In this document: positions 52,942-61,683 of the stretch, piece by piece
How positions within the stretch are numbered: position 1 is the first letter of the stretch
Layout: the number at the start of each line of letters is the position of its first letter
Source of the DNA: Nitrososphaera sp.
Lineage (GTDB): Archaea > Thermoproteota > Nitrososphaeria > Nitrososphaerales > Nitrososphaeraceae
Direction of reading: 5' to 3'
DNA: 64,000 nucleotides
Assembly: GCA_029263715.1 (NCBI GenBank)
Contig: JAJUFP010000006.1
Coordinates: 62,001 to 126,000 of the forward strand
Notes under the pieces: generated by a model
What the model was told of the DNA's origin: nothing
Database searches by the model: none
What the model saw: only the letters and a program-made list of their open reading frames with translations
Program-made: the position numbers and the translations under genes

Positions 52942-54382
52942 AATATTCGGACCATTTCCTGTCTACCAGAGCCTTGGTCTCGTCGTCCACCACTGCCAGC
53001 TGCTGGATCTCGCGCATGTAGCCTTCCTCGCGCGTCTTTGTTGTTGCGTCGATGCCAAGCTTGGATCCCAGGTTGACAAGCGGCGAGGCCGGGTCCAGCG
53101 TGTCGGTGGGGGCGTTGTTGATTATCATCGTGTCCCTTGCCGCGTCGGCCCTGGTGGTAAGGGCCCATATCACGTCGTTCATGTCGTGGACGTTGACGTC
53201 GCTGTCCACCACCACAAACATCTTGGTCAGGGCCAGCTGCCCCATGCCCCACAGGCCCATCATCACCTTCTTGGCCTGGCCGGGGTACTGCTTTTTGATC
53301 GATATGATGGCCATCCCCTGGAACCAGGCAGCCGCCGGCATGGCAAAATCCACCACCTCGGGGTGGAACATCTGTATCAGCGGCAGAAACGAGCGCTCGA
53401 TCACCTTGCCGATGTACGCGTCTTCAAGAATCGGCTTGCCTACCACCGTCGTCAGGTAGATGGGCTTGCTTCTCCTCATCATGCCTGTCAGCGTGAACGT
53501 GGGAAACGGCTCCGGCGGGGTGTAATATCCAGTATGATCGCCAAAGGGCCCCTCCATCCGTATGTCGTTTGGGTCCACGTAGCCTTCAAGCACTATCTCG
53601 GCATTGGCCGGCACTTCCAGGTCCACGGTCCTGCACTTGACCAGCTTGACTCCTTTCTTTCTTGTGATGCCTGAAAACAGGTACTTGTCCATGCCTTCTG
53701 GGACCGGCGCGACGGCGCTAAAGACGGTGGCCGGGTCTGCACCTATCACGATGGCAGCCTCGATCTTTTTGTTCTGCTCCTTTAACATCCGGTAATGCTG
53801 CGCGCCGCGCTTGTGGGCCTGCCAGTGCATTATAGCATGCTTGTCGTCGATTATCTGAATTCTGTACACGCCAAGGTTGCGGATCTCTGTCTCCGGGTGC
53901 TTGGTAACGGTAAAGCCAAAAGTGATGAACCTGCCGGCATCGCCGACAAAGGACTTGAGGACCGGCATCGAGTTAAAAGACGCCCTGTCGGTTTCCACCA
54001 CCTCGGTTACCGGGCCTCCATCAACGTATTTCGGGCCGTACTCGCCGATTTCAGACAGTTTTGGCAGCATCTTCAGCTTGTTGAGCATCCCGGACGGCAT
54101 CTTCATCCGGGTCAGGTCAACGATGCGTCTGCCGATATCGACAAAATCCTCAGACTCTAGGGCAACCTGCAGCCTCTTCATGGTGCCAAAGGCGTTTCCA
54201 AGAACCTGCATCTGCGAGCCGTCAACGTTCTCAAACAACACTGCCGGCTGGTCGCCGGAGTACATAAGCCGGCGCATTATCTCGGCCACTTCCAGATCGG
54301 GGCTTACCGGTGTTCGGATCCTTTTCAGCTGGCCGGCATTTTCCAGCGCTTCAACGTATTCGCCGAGGCTTTCGAATGGCAT
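52928..54382 (-). CDS. ubiD: UbiD-family decarboxylase, probably for menaquinone
   Basis: 484 residues of the UbiD fold, with N-terminal MPFESLGEYVEALENAGQLK, GDHTGYYTPPEPF, LTTVVGKP, and the C-terminal AARDTMIINNAPTDTLDPAS. These enzymes use prenylated FMN to remove carboxylates from aromatic rings. In futalosine-pathway organisms a UbiD member acts on the naphthoate, and the position next to mqnC-mqnE-mqnD makes this the most likely role. No ubiX flavin prenyltransferase or prenyltransferase is in the window. The ATG at 54382 is preferred; another six codons upstream is in frame (54400). Confidence 0.92.
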   Translation of the reverse strand: MPFESLGEYVEALENAGQLKRIRTPVSPDLEVAEIMRRLMYSGDQPAVLFENVDGSQMQVLGNAFGTMKRLQVALESEDFVDIGRRIVDLTRMKMPSGMLNKLKMLPKLSEIGEYGPKYVDGGPVTEVVETDRASFNSMPVLKSFVGDAGRFITFGFTVTKHPETEIRNLGVYRIQIIDDKHAIMHWQAHKRGAQHYRMLKEQNKKIEAAIVIGADPATVFSAVAPVPEGMDKYLFSGITRKKGVKLVKCRTVDLEVPANAEIVLEGYVDPNDIRMEGPFGDHTGYYTPPEPFPTFTLTGMMRRSKPIYLTTVVGKPILEDAYIGKVIERSFLPLIQMFHPEVVDFAMPAAAWFQGMAIISIKKQYPGQAKKVMMGLWGMGQLALTKMFVVVDSDVNVHDMNDVIWALTTRADAARDTMIINNAPTDTLDPASPLVNLGSKLGIDATTKTREEGYMREIQQLAVVDDETKALVDRKWSEYFSGT

Positions 54383-54427
54383 CTTGGCGCAAGCTAGCAT
54401 GCATATGTTAGATAAGTGTTGCCAGCG

Positions 54428-54844
54428 TCAAGGCCGCCGGATCTTCAGGAACTTGCTTGTGTTCTTGCGGACGATGGGTATTATCTTGTCCATTATAATG
54501 CCGTGGACTTTATCTCCAGCCTCGACATCAAATGATAACAGCATGACATAGTAAAGCCGGCTGTTTTCATCGGCTATGGGGATGGTGGCCCGGACAAGTT
54601 TTGCATAGTAGGATGAGGCGTAGTTCACCTTGCCAAGCAGGTACTCCCATCTAAGGCGCGTGTACTGCCGCGTGGCTGCCGTGATGGCGTACTGTGCGCG
54701 CTCTTCCGGGTTGAGCAGCGGCTTTAAGCCCTTCCTTTCGGCAGTGGCCACCAGCGTGCCGTCCCCGTCTGCGATCCCCACAAACCGGATCGCCGGATCA
54801 AGGGAGACTACCTTGTCGCAAACTTCCTGAAAGAATGGTTTCAT
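54428..54844 (-). CDS. Conserved hypothetical protein, 138 aa
   Basis: Soluble alpha/beta protein that opens with a sensory-like pattern (VSLDPAIRFVGIADGDGTLV) and has SYYAKLVRATIPIADENSRLYYVMLLSF, a profilin- or roadblock-like strand arrangement. Such proteins are common in Nitrososphaeria next to signalling genes. The gene lies 27 bp upstream of the UbiD gene's alternative start on the same strand and could share its transcript. Confidence 0.7.
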   Translation of the reverse strand: MKPFFQEVCDKVVSLDPAIRFVGIADGDGTLVATAERKGLKPLLNPEERAQYAITAATRQYTRLRWEYLLGKVNYASSYYAKLVRATIPIADENSRLYYVMLLSFDVEAGDKVHGIIMDKIIPIVRKNTSKFLKIRRP

Positions 54845-55053
54845 AGACTGCTATTCTCAAGATGTTGGCAAGTATATTTGATTTTCCTAGTTGGATTGGT
54901 AGAACTATGTAATTCGACTTTTACTAGATATAGCCCATCTCATGATCACACAGATGATTCAATGTCTCATAAGAGTGCATGAACATTCAATAAAACTTGA
55001 ACATCACTTTTTATGTAATTTTGATATAAATCTCAACGCTAGCTTCAAAGGCC

Positions 55054-55062
55054 TTATATAAA
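55054..55062 (+). promoter_or_regulatory. TATA box of the second subtilase gene
   Basis: TTATATAAA centred 25 nt before the ATG at 55082; supports that start over the GTG at 55073. Confidence 0.55.
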
Positions 55063-55081
55063 TGTTAGCAGTGTGGAAGTT

Positions 55082-56752
55082 ATGGAAGACCAATCTCAAC
55101 AAAGCGAAAGCGACGAGATCATCTTCAGAAGCAAATTAGGCGAGAAAGAATTCATTTTCGATCCCACATTTAAGGAAGTAATAGTGTCTTTCAAAATGTT
55201 CACCGGTACCGATCCAGAAGGAATAAAAAAATACGAAAAGGAGATGGAAAAGGCGATAGAAGCCGAAGGGAAGAAAGACGACAATAACCAGCAATCAAGC
55301 GTTCCATTGAAGGTTGATGGCATCAATGGCAAATGGGGTTTTGCACGCGTGAAACCGGTCACTGAAAAACCGCTAGTATTGGAAAACTCTGAAACTTTCA
55401 GATATATGACAGCAGTGATTGATAGATCACCTTGTCGATGCTGCAACAGGCCACTGGGCGATAATGAACCCATTCGCTACTTTGTACCCGATCGCATTAT
55501 AGTAAAAACCAATCAGGAGCCTGAAGAATTTCACGGATATGCAAAAGATAAGTTTGGTTTAAACTTACTGTACGATCCACCTCTTCAAGTTAATACATCT
55601 GTATTCGAAATGTCCGCCTTAAAATCTGTAACCGGAAAAGACCTTTTTGCAACTATAGATGAGTTAAACCAAAATGACAAGGTTGAATTTGCTGAACCAT
55701 ACGAGGTTGTCTTTGATACTTCTCTTTATGAGCCGACGGACGTGCATTATGCTGATAAGTCCCAGTGGGGCATAAGGAATGCAAGCGATGGTCCCAGTAT
55801 GAGAGTGTACGAAGCTTGGAACGTCGATATTAATAAGCAATACCAACCAGGCGGCATTTCAAAAGAGAATGCAGAGAATTGGGGTAACCTGGGCGATCCC
55901 AATCCTGCCAATACACCTAACGTGATAATAGCCATAATCGATTCTGGTGTACAAACTAACCATAATGATTTCCTCATTTCTACCAATGGCGACACGGATG
56001 CTTTCATAACTGGAGAAAATCAGAATTTTAGTGGTTCTGGAGGTCCAACCGATATATCTGATGCAGATCCTAATAGTCATGGAACACACATGGCAGGCAT
56101 TGTTGGGGCAAGAAGATGCGACCAACCAGTTCCTCCTTCGAATAAAAAAGTCGTCGGTGTGGCTCCCAGATGCAAGATCCTTCCGCTTAAGGTATCCATT
56201 AATCCTGCTGTCGTAAATCAGTTTGTAAGCGCAATACAATATGTGATAGATCAAGCTGCGACAAATAAGAGATACGTCATATGCATCGGTCAGGAATTAA
56301 GCGATGATTCACAGCTACGGACAAAGATAAGTGACGCTATATCCAATAACATAGTTGTCGTTTGTGCTGCAGGTAATAGCGGTGCGAGCTCCCCTGTATA
56401 TCCGGCAAAATTCCCAAACGTCATTGCCGCAGGTGCGTCCGATAGTACTGATTCCAAGTGGGTTAATTCAAATTATGGCAACACGGAGAGCGGGCATCCG
56501 GTCATATTTGCACCAGGAGTAAATATACGGTCTACAATACAAACAGATACATGGGGTTACAAGGATGGAACCTCTTGTTCCGCTGCTTTTCTCTCGGGTG
56601 CTGCTGCACTTATCCAGGCTCGCAACAAAAAACTCGGTAATTCATGGCTTACACCGGCTGGTGTTAGAAGCAGAATAATCAACAATTACGATCTCATCAA
56701 TGGAACGTATCGTCGTCACAACCTAAGAAACGCTTTCCAGACGACTCCATAG
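55082..56752 (+). CDS. Subtilisin-like serine protease without signal peptide, 556 aa
   Basis: Start at the ATG of MEDQSQQ, 25 nt after a TATA box. Residues 1-110 hold a basic/acidic leader and a small domain, then a Cys-rich stretch PCRCCNRPLGD (C-x-C-C), then an inhibitor-like propeptide region (about 130-215). The S8 domain has the full triad: D287 (IIAIIDSGVQTNH), H333 (SHGTHMAGIVGA), S498 (DGTSCSAAFLSGAAAL), with oxyanion N432 (AAGNSGASS). No signal peptide or C-terminal anchor, so the protein is either intracellular or exported by an unusual route. It precedes a large secreted protein gene. Confidence 0.9.
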   Translation: MEDQSQQSESDEIIFRSKLGEKEFIFDPTFKEVIVSFKMFTGTDPEGIKKYEKEMEKAIEAEGKKDDNNQQSSVPLKVDGINGKWGFARVKPVTEKPLVLENSETFRYMTAVIDRSPCRCCNRPLGDNEPIRYFVPDRIIVKTNQEPEEFHGYAKDKFGLNLLYDPPLQVNTSVFEMSALKSVTGKDLFATIDELNQNDKVEFAEPYEVVFDTSLYEPTDVHYADKSQWGIRNASDGPSMRVYEAWNVDINKQYQPGGISKENAENWGNLGDPNPANTPNVIIAIIDSGVQTNHNDFLISTNGDTDAFITGENQNFSGSGGPTDISDADPNSHGTHMAGIVGARRCDQPVPPSNKKVVGVAPRCKILPLKVSINPAVVNQFVSAIQYVIDQAATNKRYVICIGQELSDDSQLRTKISDAISNNIVVVCAAGNSGASSPVYPAKFPNVIAAGASDSTDSKWVNSNYGNTESGHPVIFAPGVNIRSTIQTDTWGYKDGTSCSAAFLSGAAALIQARNKKLGNSWLTPAGVRSRIINNYDLINGTYRRHNLRNAFQTTP

Positions 56753-56952
56753 CTTTTCACAAGGGATTGTAGCCGAAACATATACCTGCTGGATTTTTAA
56801 TCGAAATGTTTGTAGAATTAATCGAGAAACAGTACTAATGCACCGCTCTGGTTGTTCCCGTCACTTGCCCTTTGGCTTGCTTCCAAGTACATGCGGCAAT
56901 TATGCAATCTTACTACCCGTTGTAATAGGTCATCACCGTCGAATAGGATTTC

Positions 56953-56960
56953 TTATATAG
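56953..56960 (+). promoter_or_regulatory. TATA box of the 923-aa surface protein gene
   Basis: TTATATAG centred 26 nt before the GTG at 56982; supports that start and a leaderless transcript. Confidence 0.55.
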
Positions 56961-56981
56961 ATAGGAAGATTAGAAGATTAT

Positions 56982-59753
56982 GTGAAGTATGTTCCCTTAT
57001 TGGTGTTATTTGTTATTCTATTTCCATTATTCATTCTAAATTTAATACTTGAATATGCAGGTGCAACGCACACCGTAAGTGCATCACCGGCGGGCGGCAC
57101 CTATAATGAATCTCAATTTGTTACACTAGAATCATCAGCAACCGATGCAACAATTTACTACACCACAGATGGTTCTGATCCAACCACATCAAGCTCGGTG
57201 TTTTCCGGACCGATTGAGATCGGTGAAGATACTGTTCTAAAATTCATGGCAATTGATCCTATCGACAGCCATAGTTCTGAAATAGTCTCAGAGACTTACG
57301 TCATTGATGAATCACCGCCTACTGTTGTGAGCACAGAACCGGCAAGTGATGAAACGAGGGTTGACCCAAGGTCCATCGTGAGTGTGACATTTAGCGAGCC
57401 GATGGACGAATCGACAATAAATAGTGATTCATTTACAATAGCTGACTCTTCTGGAAATCCGGTTTCTGGCACAGTAACTTATGAAGCGAACACAAATACC
57501 GCATCGTTCACTCCTGTTGAGTTTGATAGAGATTGTTCAGACTGCCTGAACCTTGGCAAGAATTACACAGCTACCCTAGATGAGAACATCCGTGACGTCG
57601 CAGGAAATGCCTTGGGAGCAGACTTTTCGTTTTCTTTCCGGACTGGAGGCGCTTATACGATAATAATTGGTGATGTTGAAACTGGAGAGGCGATACAGGG
57701 GTCGGCGTCGGCATTCAGGGTTACTCCAGATCCGTTCGATCTCAAAGGTTCTTTGCTTATAGAAGATAATGATGAAAATGATCTAGACACGGTTTTTTTT
57801 AACTCACCTGGACATCTGGACGGTGCAATAACTATCTTCAATATGGAATTTTCAACTTATACTCTTACAGAAGTCACTGTTCCTGAGGGGTACAGGAAAA
57901 TATATGACAATGTCGTAATTACTGTGCACGACACGAATCGTGCCGGAATTAGGCCAATTGAAAACATTCTATCATCAACTTCTCTTGACGATGTATTCCC
58001 TGTATTTACACCGCCCCCTGATCTGACCGCAGAGCAATTCGAGTTGTACAAGGACAATGCAACTCCTGGCATATTTTCTGGTATTCAAGGTAGCGAGTTG
58101 GCTAGTCCTAGCCCGATATTTGCAGTAGGCACGGATCAGCTCCCAGAGGCTAGAATTGCAACTCCTGCGACAATTGAACAATTAACATCCCCGATACGTT
58201 CTGTTGTTTTTGACATAACAGCATCTCCCGAACTATCGGGAGAAGAAATAATTGATTTATTTGATATTCCCACCTATCCCGCTCCCGCACAAGATGTTGC
58301 AGAACAGGTCATATACGTCGTGCCAGCGACAGTAATACCGTATGAGGGTTCTAAGAATAATTTTGTACTAACACCAATAATAGATAGGGTATTTCCTGGT
58401 CTGCAGCTCTTTGTAAATCAAGCATCGTTCGTAGAGTCGCAGGCGGCCCAAGTAAAGCGTGTTACCATGACCTTTAACGTTGTAGCAACCGATGTTGGAT
58501 TTAGCTTCGGTATTTCGGATGTCCCGCCGCCCGAGACTCCGCCACATCCACTTAATGCACCTGCCTTGTTCTTGGACGTGGGTCATGTTGGAAAGGATAC
58601 CGGGGGCAACGATGTTGACTTTTCAGATCCCAACATGTTCCAATCCTCACCAAAAATAGAGATACTTGTAAAAAAATCGCTTCCAAACTTTCCGCAACTG
58701 CCAAATGGGTGTCCAGACTTTAAGGTATTTCTACTGAAAGGCAGCAACTGGGTTCCAATCGAGAAGCTGGATCTCACTCAAGAAGGAGCGGAAGATTGCG
58801 AATTCTCTCTAGAGCCGGATCACTTTTCCAAGTTTGCTGTGGGAGGAGTAAAAGGAACCCAGGTAGTTACGGATGAACCCCACAGAAGGCATGGAGGTTC
58901 AGGAGGATCAAATCGCGCATCTGATGATGTATCAGACGGATCTACTACAACCAGTATAGGTACAAGGGATTTCCTAAAGACCATCGAATTGGACGACGGT
59001 CAAAAAATAGATCTGAAATTTGATAATGTGGTCTCCCCCGGACAGATTACTGTGTCTGATATAACGTCTTCAGACGAGACTAGCGAACTGTTCTCTTCAT
59101 TTGAATCAAATCAGGGAACTTTAACCATAGAAAATTCAAGTTTTACTACAACAGGCAAAATCTACGAGATAAAATCCTCTTCATCTCTTGATTTCACAGG
59201 CGATGTAACTGTAACAATACCATACGATGAAGCGACAACAGACTCGTCTGAATCAGACGTTAGATTTCTGCATCATACCGAAACGGGCTGGGAAGATGCA
59301 ACCATATCAATCGATGTTGACAAGAACGTCGTGACTGGTAGGATCCCTTCATTTTCACCTGTTGTTGCCGGGATGGTGGATGACGGTACGTATGGCCCGG
59401 TCTACTTTGAAGAACATCCGCTCAGCAGGGTCAAGATAGTCCATGTAGAATGGGGCATTTCACAAGATTCGGGGGAGGATGCAGTGACGGTGTTTGGCAG
59501 CATAAAGAACCAGCAAAGAATCAGCCAGGACTATACTTACATAGTACAACTAGTGGACCAAGACGGAATTACCGCAGACCTGAAAATTTACCACGGCTCA
59601 CTTGCAGAAGCAGAAAGCCTTCAGCTGACAAGTTCAATGTCTGCCATGAAAGACGGACCGCACGAGATAAAGATATTCGTTATTGACAACTTGGACATGC
59701 CTCAGATTTTGGCCGAAGCTGTAACAGAAAATCTCAATGCCCCGGCGATGTAA
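56982..59753 (+). CDS. Large secreted or surface protein with Ig-like and chitobiase-C-like domains, 923 aa
   Basis: An N-terminal signal or anchor helix (residues 4-25) is followed by a domain like the C-terminal domain of chitobiases (about 28-105, FVTLESSATDATIYYTTDGS and TVLKFMAIDP), then a Big_5-type Ig domain (about 107-222, PASDETRVDPRSIVSVTFSE). The remaining 700 residues are beta-rich and not assigned, with an acidic, Ser/Thr-rich region around 640-680 (RRHGGSGGSNRASDDVS) and a CARDB-like end (YIVQLVDQDGITADLKIYHG). Likely a cell-surface or adhesion protein. GTG start. Confidence 0.78.
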   Translation: MKYVPLLVLFVILFPLFILNLILEYAGATHTVSASPAGGTYNESQFVTLESSATDATIYYTTDGSDPTTSSSVFSGPIEIGEDTVLKFMAIDPIDSHSSEIVSETYVIDESPPTVVSTEPASDETRVDPRSIVSVTFSEPMDESTINSDSFTIADSSGNPVSGTVTYEANTNTASFTPVEFDRDCSDCLNLGKNYTATLDENIRDVAGNALGADFSFSFRTGGAYTIIIGDVETGEAIQGSASAFRVTPDPFDLKGSLLIEDNDENDLDTVFFNSPGHLDGAITIFNMEFSTYTLTEVTVPEGYRKIYDNVVITVHDTNRAGIRPIENILSSTSLDDVFPVFTPPPDLTAEQFELYKDNATPGIFSGIQGSELASPSPIFAVGTDQLPEARIATPATIEQLTSPIRSVVFDITASPELSGEEIIDLFDIPTYPAPAQDVAEQVIYVVPATVIPYEGSKNNFVLTPIIDRVFPGLQLFVNQASFVESQAAQVKRVTMTFNVVATDVGFSFGISDVPPPETPPHPLNAPALFLDVGHVGKDTGGNDVDFSDPNMFQSSPKIEILVKKSLPNFPQLPNGCPDFKVFLLKGSNWVPIEKLDLTQEGAEDCEFSLEPDHFSKFAVGGVKGTQVVTDEPHRRHGGSGGSNRASDDVSDGSTTTSIGTRDFLKTIELDDGQKIDLKFDNVVSPGQITVSDITSSDETSELFSSFESNQGTLTIENSSFTTTGKIYEIKSSSSLDFTGDVTVTIPYDEATTDSSESDVRFLHHTETGWEDATISIDVDKNVVTGRIPSFSPVVAGMVDDGTYGPVYFEEHPLSRVKIVHVEWGISQDSGEDAVTVFGSIKNQQRISQDYTYIVQLVDQDGITADLKIYHGSLAEAESLQLTSSMSAMKDGPHEIKIFVIDNLDMPQILAEAVTENLNAPAM

Positions 59754-59800
59754 AAAATTAACATCAAATTTATTAACAGACAACCGACATAACCGATCGG

Positions 59801-60982
59801 ATGAGTTATTCCCAAGATTCCGGTCTTGCTCACTGTCATTTTTTCTTTGTCGATATCGTCGGCCTTTCAGATCCAACCGCATCAACAAAATTACAGATAA
59901 AAAAGATTGATTTCCTTAACAAAAGCATAGCAGATTGTATAGCCTTCAAATCCACTCCACAAAATCACAAAATTATACTGCCTACAGGAGACGGCATGGC
60001 TATCGGATTCATTCAAGGTTCGGAGGAATTGCCCCTGCAACTGGCAATCGAATTACACGAAAAAATAAAACATTTCAATAAAGGAAAAGTGCCTGTAGAA
60101 TCAATAGGCGTTAGAATTGGCATACACAGCGGACCTGTATTCATGGTAAACGATGTAAATGGCAACCGTAACGTCTGGGGCCCCGGGATAATAATCGCGC
60201 GGAGGATCATGGATTTGGGTGATGACGACCACATACTACTCAGTTCCAGGGTCGCAGAGGACCTTTCGCAGATTTCTGACTATTATAAAAAATGCCTTTT
60301 CTTTATAGGCGAGCATGTCTTCAAGCATAATGTAAAAATAAGAATATACTCTGCTTATTCAACATCAGGAAAGCAGACCTTCGGAAACTCTAAGCTTCCT
60401 GAGAAGATCAAGAAATCTCCTAATGATTACTTGTATCCCCACATAGGCGTTAATCTTTCTATAGTAGACCCCAAAACAATGCTTGTTCACTACAAACGGT
60501 TATACGAGATTCAAAGCCTTTCGGATGAACCTATATCCGAAGTAAATCACCAGATCGCTACTGACGTAGAAAAAACCTTCGAGGAACTGAACTTAAAGAT
60601 CTATGATGAAGATGGCAACGATATGAAAATAACTAACATTAAGGTCGATAAGCCCTTACAGAAGGATTTCGATACATCCTTTTCCACTCCGCTAGAAAAA
60701 GGACAAGGGCTACGCTATTTCCTTGAGTATGACATTGAAGAACCGGAAAGATATTTTGAAAATATCTTCCTGACCAATTGTGAAAAGTTTGTCACCACCA
60801 TTGACTTCCCAGTAAATGCTGGAATTCGCAATCCTGTTGTTTATGAAGTAAATTTGGAGAATGATGAGAAAATTAAAACCAAAAACCAACCGGTGTTAGT
60901 AGAAGAAACCAATGGCCGCCGGACAGTAAGATGGGCAAAGAAAAACGTCAGAAAAGGGCAGTCCTTTAGATTTGAGTGGTAA
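59801..60982 (+). CDS. Class III nucleotide cyclase-domain protein fused to a beta-rich C-terminal domain
   Basis: 393 residues. Residues 10-185 form a class III cyclase domain: CHFFFVDIVGLSD (D18), IILPTGDGMAIGF (D64) and GVRIGIHSGPV. The purine-selecting Lys position is Leu (ILPTGD), and the last motif WGPGIIIARRIMDLG keeps Arg but has Ile instead of the catalytic Asn, so substrate and activity are uncertain. The C-terminal 200 residues (DYLYPHIGVNLSIVDPKTML onwards) are beta-rich, ending RRTVRWAKKNVRKGQSFRFE, with no recognised family. AATTTATTA lies about 28 nt before the ATG. AT-rich gene beside the ribosomal genes. Confidence 0.8.
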   Translation: MSYSQDSGLAHCHFFFVDIVGLSDPTASTKLQIKKIDFLNKSIADCIAFKSTPQNHKIILPTGDGMAIGFIQGSEELPLQLAIELHEKIKHFNKGKVPVESIGVRIGIHSGPVFMVNDVNGNRNVWGPGIIIARRIMDLGDDDHILLSSRVAEDLSQISDYYKKCLFFIGEHVFKHNVKIRIYSAYSTSGKQTFGNSKLPEKIKKSPNDYLYPHIGVNLSIVDPKTMLVHYKRLYEIQSLSDEPISEVNHQIATDVEKTFEELNLKIYDEDGNDMKITNIKVDKPLQKDFDTSFSTPLEKGQGLRYFLEYDIEEPERYFENIFLTNCEKFVTTIDFPVNAGIRNPVVYEVNLENDEKIKTKNQPVLVEETNGRRTVRWAKKNVRKGQSFRFEW

Positions 60983-61093
60983 GATACCTCAATAGGGTCC
61001 AAATCCAAGACTGATAACATTTCACACAAAGGATTTGGTTTGGTGTTTTGAAGCAAATACATATATGGGTTTTACAGGTCGATACTTGCCAGT

Positions 61094-61471
61094 TTGTCGC
61101 AAGAACTAGTGATGCTTGAAGACCGTAAAAACTCGTTGCTGAACAGGCGCGAGGTAAAGGCGCTGTTCAAAGGCGCAGCCGGCCAGCTGAAAAAAACAGA
61201 CGCAGCAGAAAAGATAGCCGGCCAGCTTAGCGTTGACAAAAAGAACGTTGTTCCAATAAACCTTGTTTGCGAGACCGGCATGACCGACGTTCATGCAGTA
61301 TTCTACGTGTATGACAACGAAGAAGAGGCCAAAAAGCAGCTGCCAAGGTACAGGCTACTCAGGACCATGCCCAAGGCAGACAGAAAGAAGCTTTTAGACG
61401 AGGAAAAGGCGGCCAAGCTTAAAGCCAAGCAGGCAGCGGCTGCCGAGAAGGGCGGAGGCGCCAAAAAGTAA
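61094..61471 (+). CDS. rps24e: Ribosomal protein S24e
   Basis: 125 residues. Archaeal/eukaryotic small-subunit protein with typical ELVMLEDRKNSLLNRREV, the LSVDKKNVVPINLVCETG strand and DVHAVFYVYDNEEEAKKQL. The Lys/Ala-rich tail (KLKAKQAAAAEKGGG) is a disordered extension. The start is a TTG; a GTG or ATG four to five codons later is possible. The stop overlaps the start of S27ae (TAATGG), indicating translational coupling. Confidence 0.95.
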   Translation: MSQELVMLEDRKNSLLNRREVKALFKGAAGQLKKTDAAEKIAGQLSVDKKNVVPINLVCETGMTDVHAVFYVYDNEEEAKKQLPRYRLLRTMPKADRKKLLDEEKAAKLKAKQAAAAEKGGGAKK

Positions 61472-61680
61472 TGGCTGACAAAAAGGCCGCCGCAAAAGGC
61501 GAGGTAGCAATCCACAAGTTCTACAAGGTAGAAGGAAGCAAGGTTACCCGGCTCAAGCGCGAATGCCTGAAATGCGGCAAGGGCGTCTTTATGGCCGAGC
61601 ACAAGGACAGGTTCACCTGCGGCAAGTGCGGCTACACCGAGTTTGCCCGCAAGGAACAGGCCAAGAAAGGCAAAAAGTAG
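61471..61680 (+). CDS. rps27ae: Ribosomal protein S27ae
   Basis: 69 residues with the zinc site CLKCGKGVFMAEHKDRFTCG-x-CG, i.e. CxxC-x(14)-CxxC, typical of archaeal S27ae. Basic N-terminal and C-terminal tails. ATG overlaps the S24e stop by one base. Confidence 0.96.
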   Translation: MADKKAAAKGEVAIHKFYKVEGSKVTRLKRECLKCGKGVFMAEHKDRFTCGKCGYTEFARKEQAKKGKK

Positions 61681-61683
61681 CCC

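Noticed and set aside
52898-53674. 258-codon plus-strand frame opposite the UbiD gene
   Set aside because: His/Val-rich product typical of an antisense frame in GC-rich DNA; UbiD on the other strand is clear.
59801-60982. Calling a Pycsar antiphage system
   Set aside because: Only the cyclase superfamily is supported; no TIR, TM or other effector gene lies beside it.
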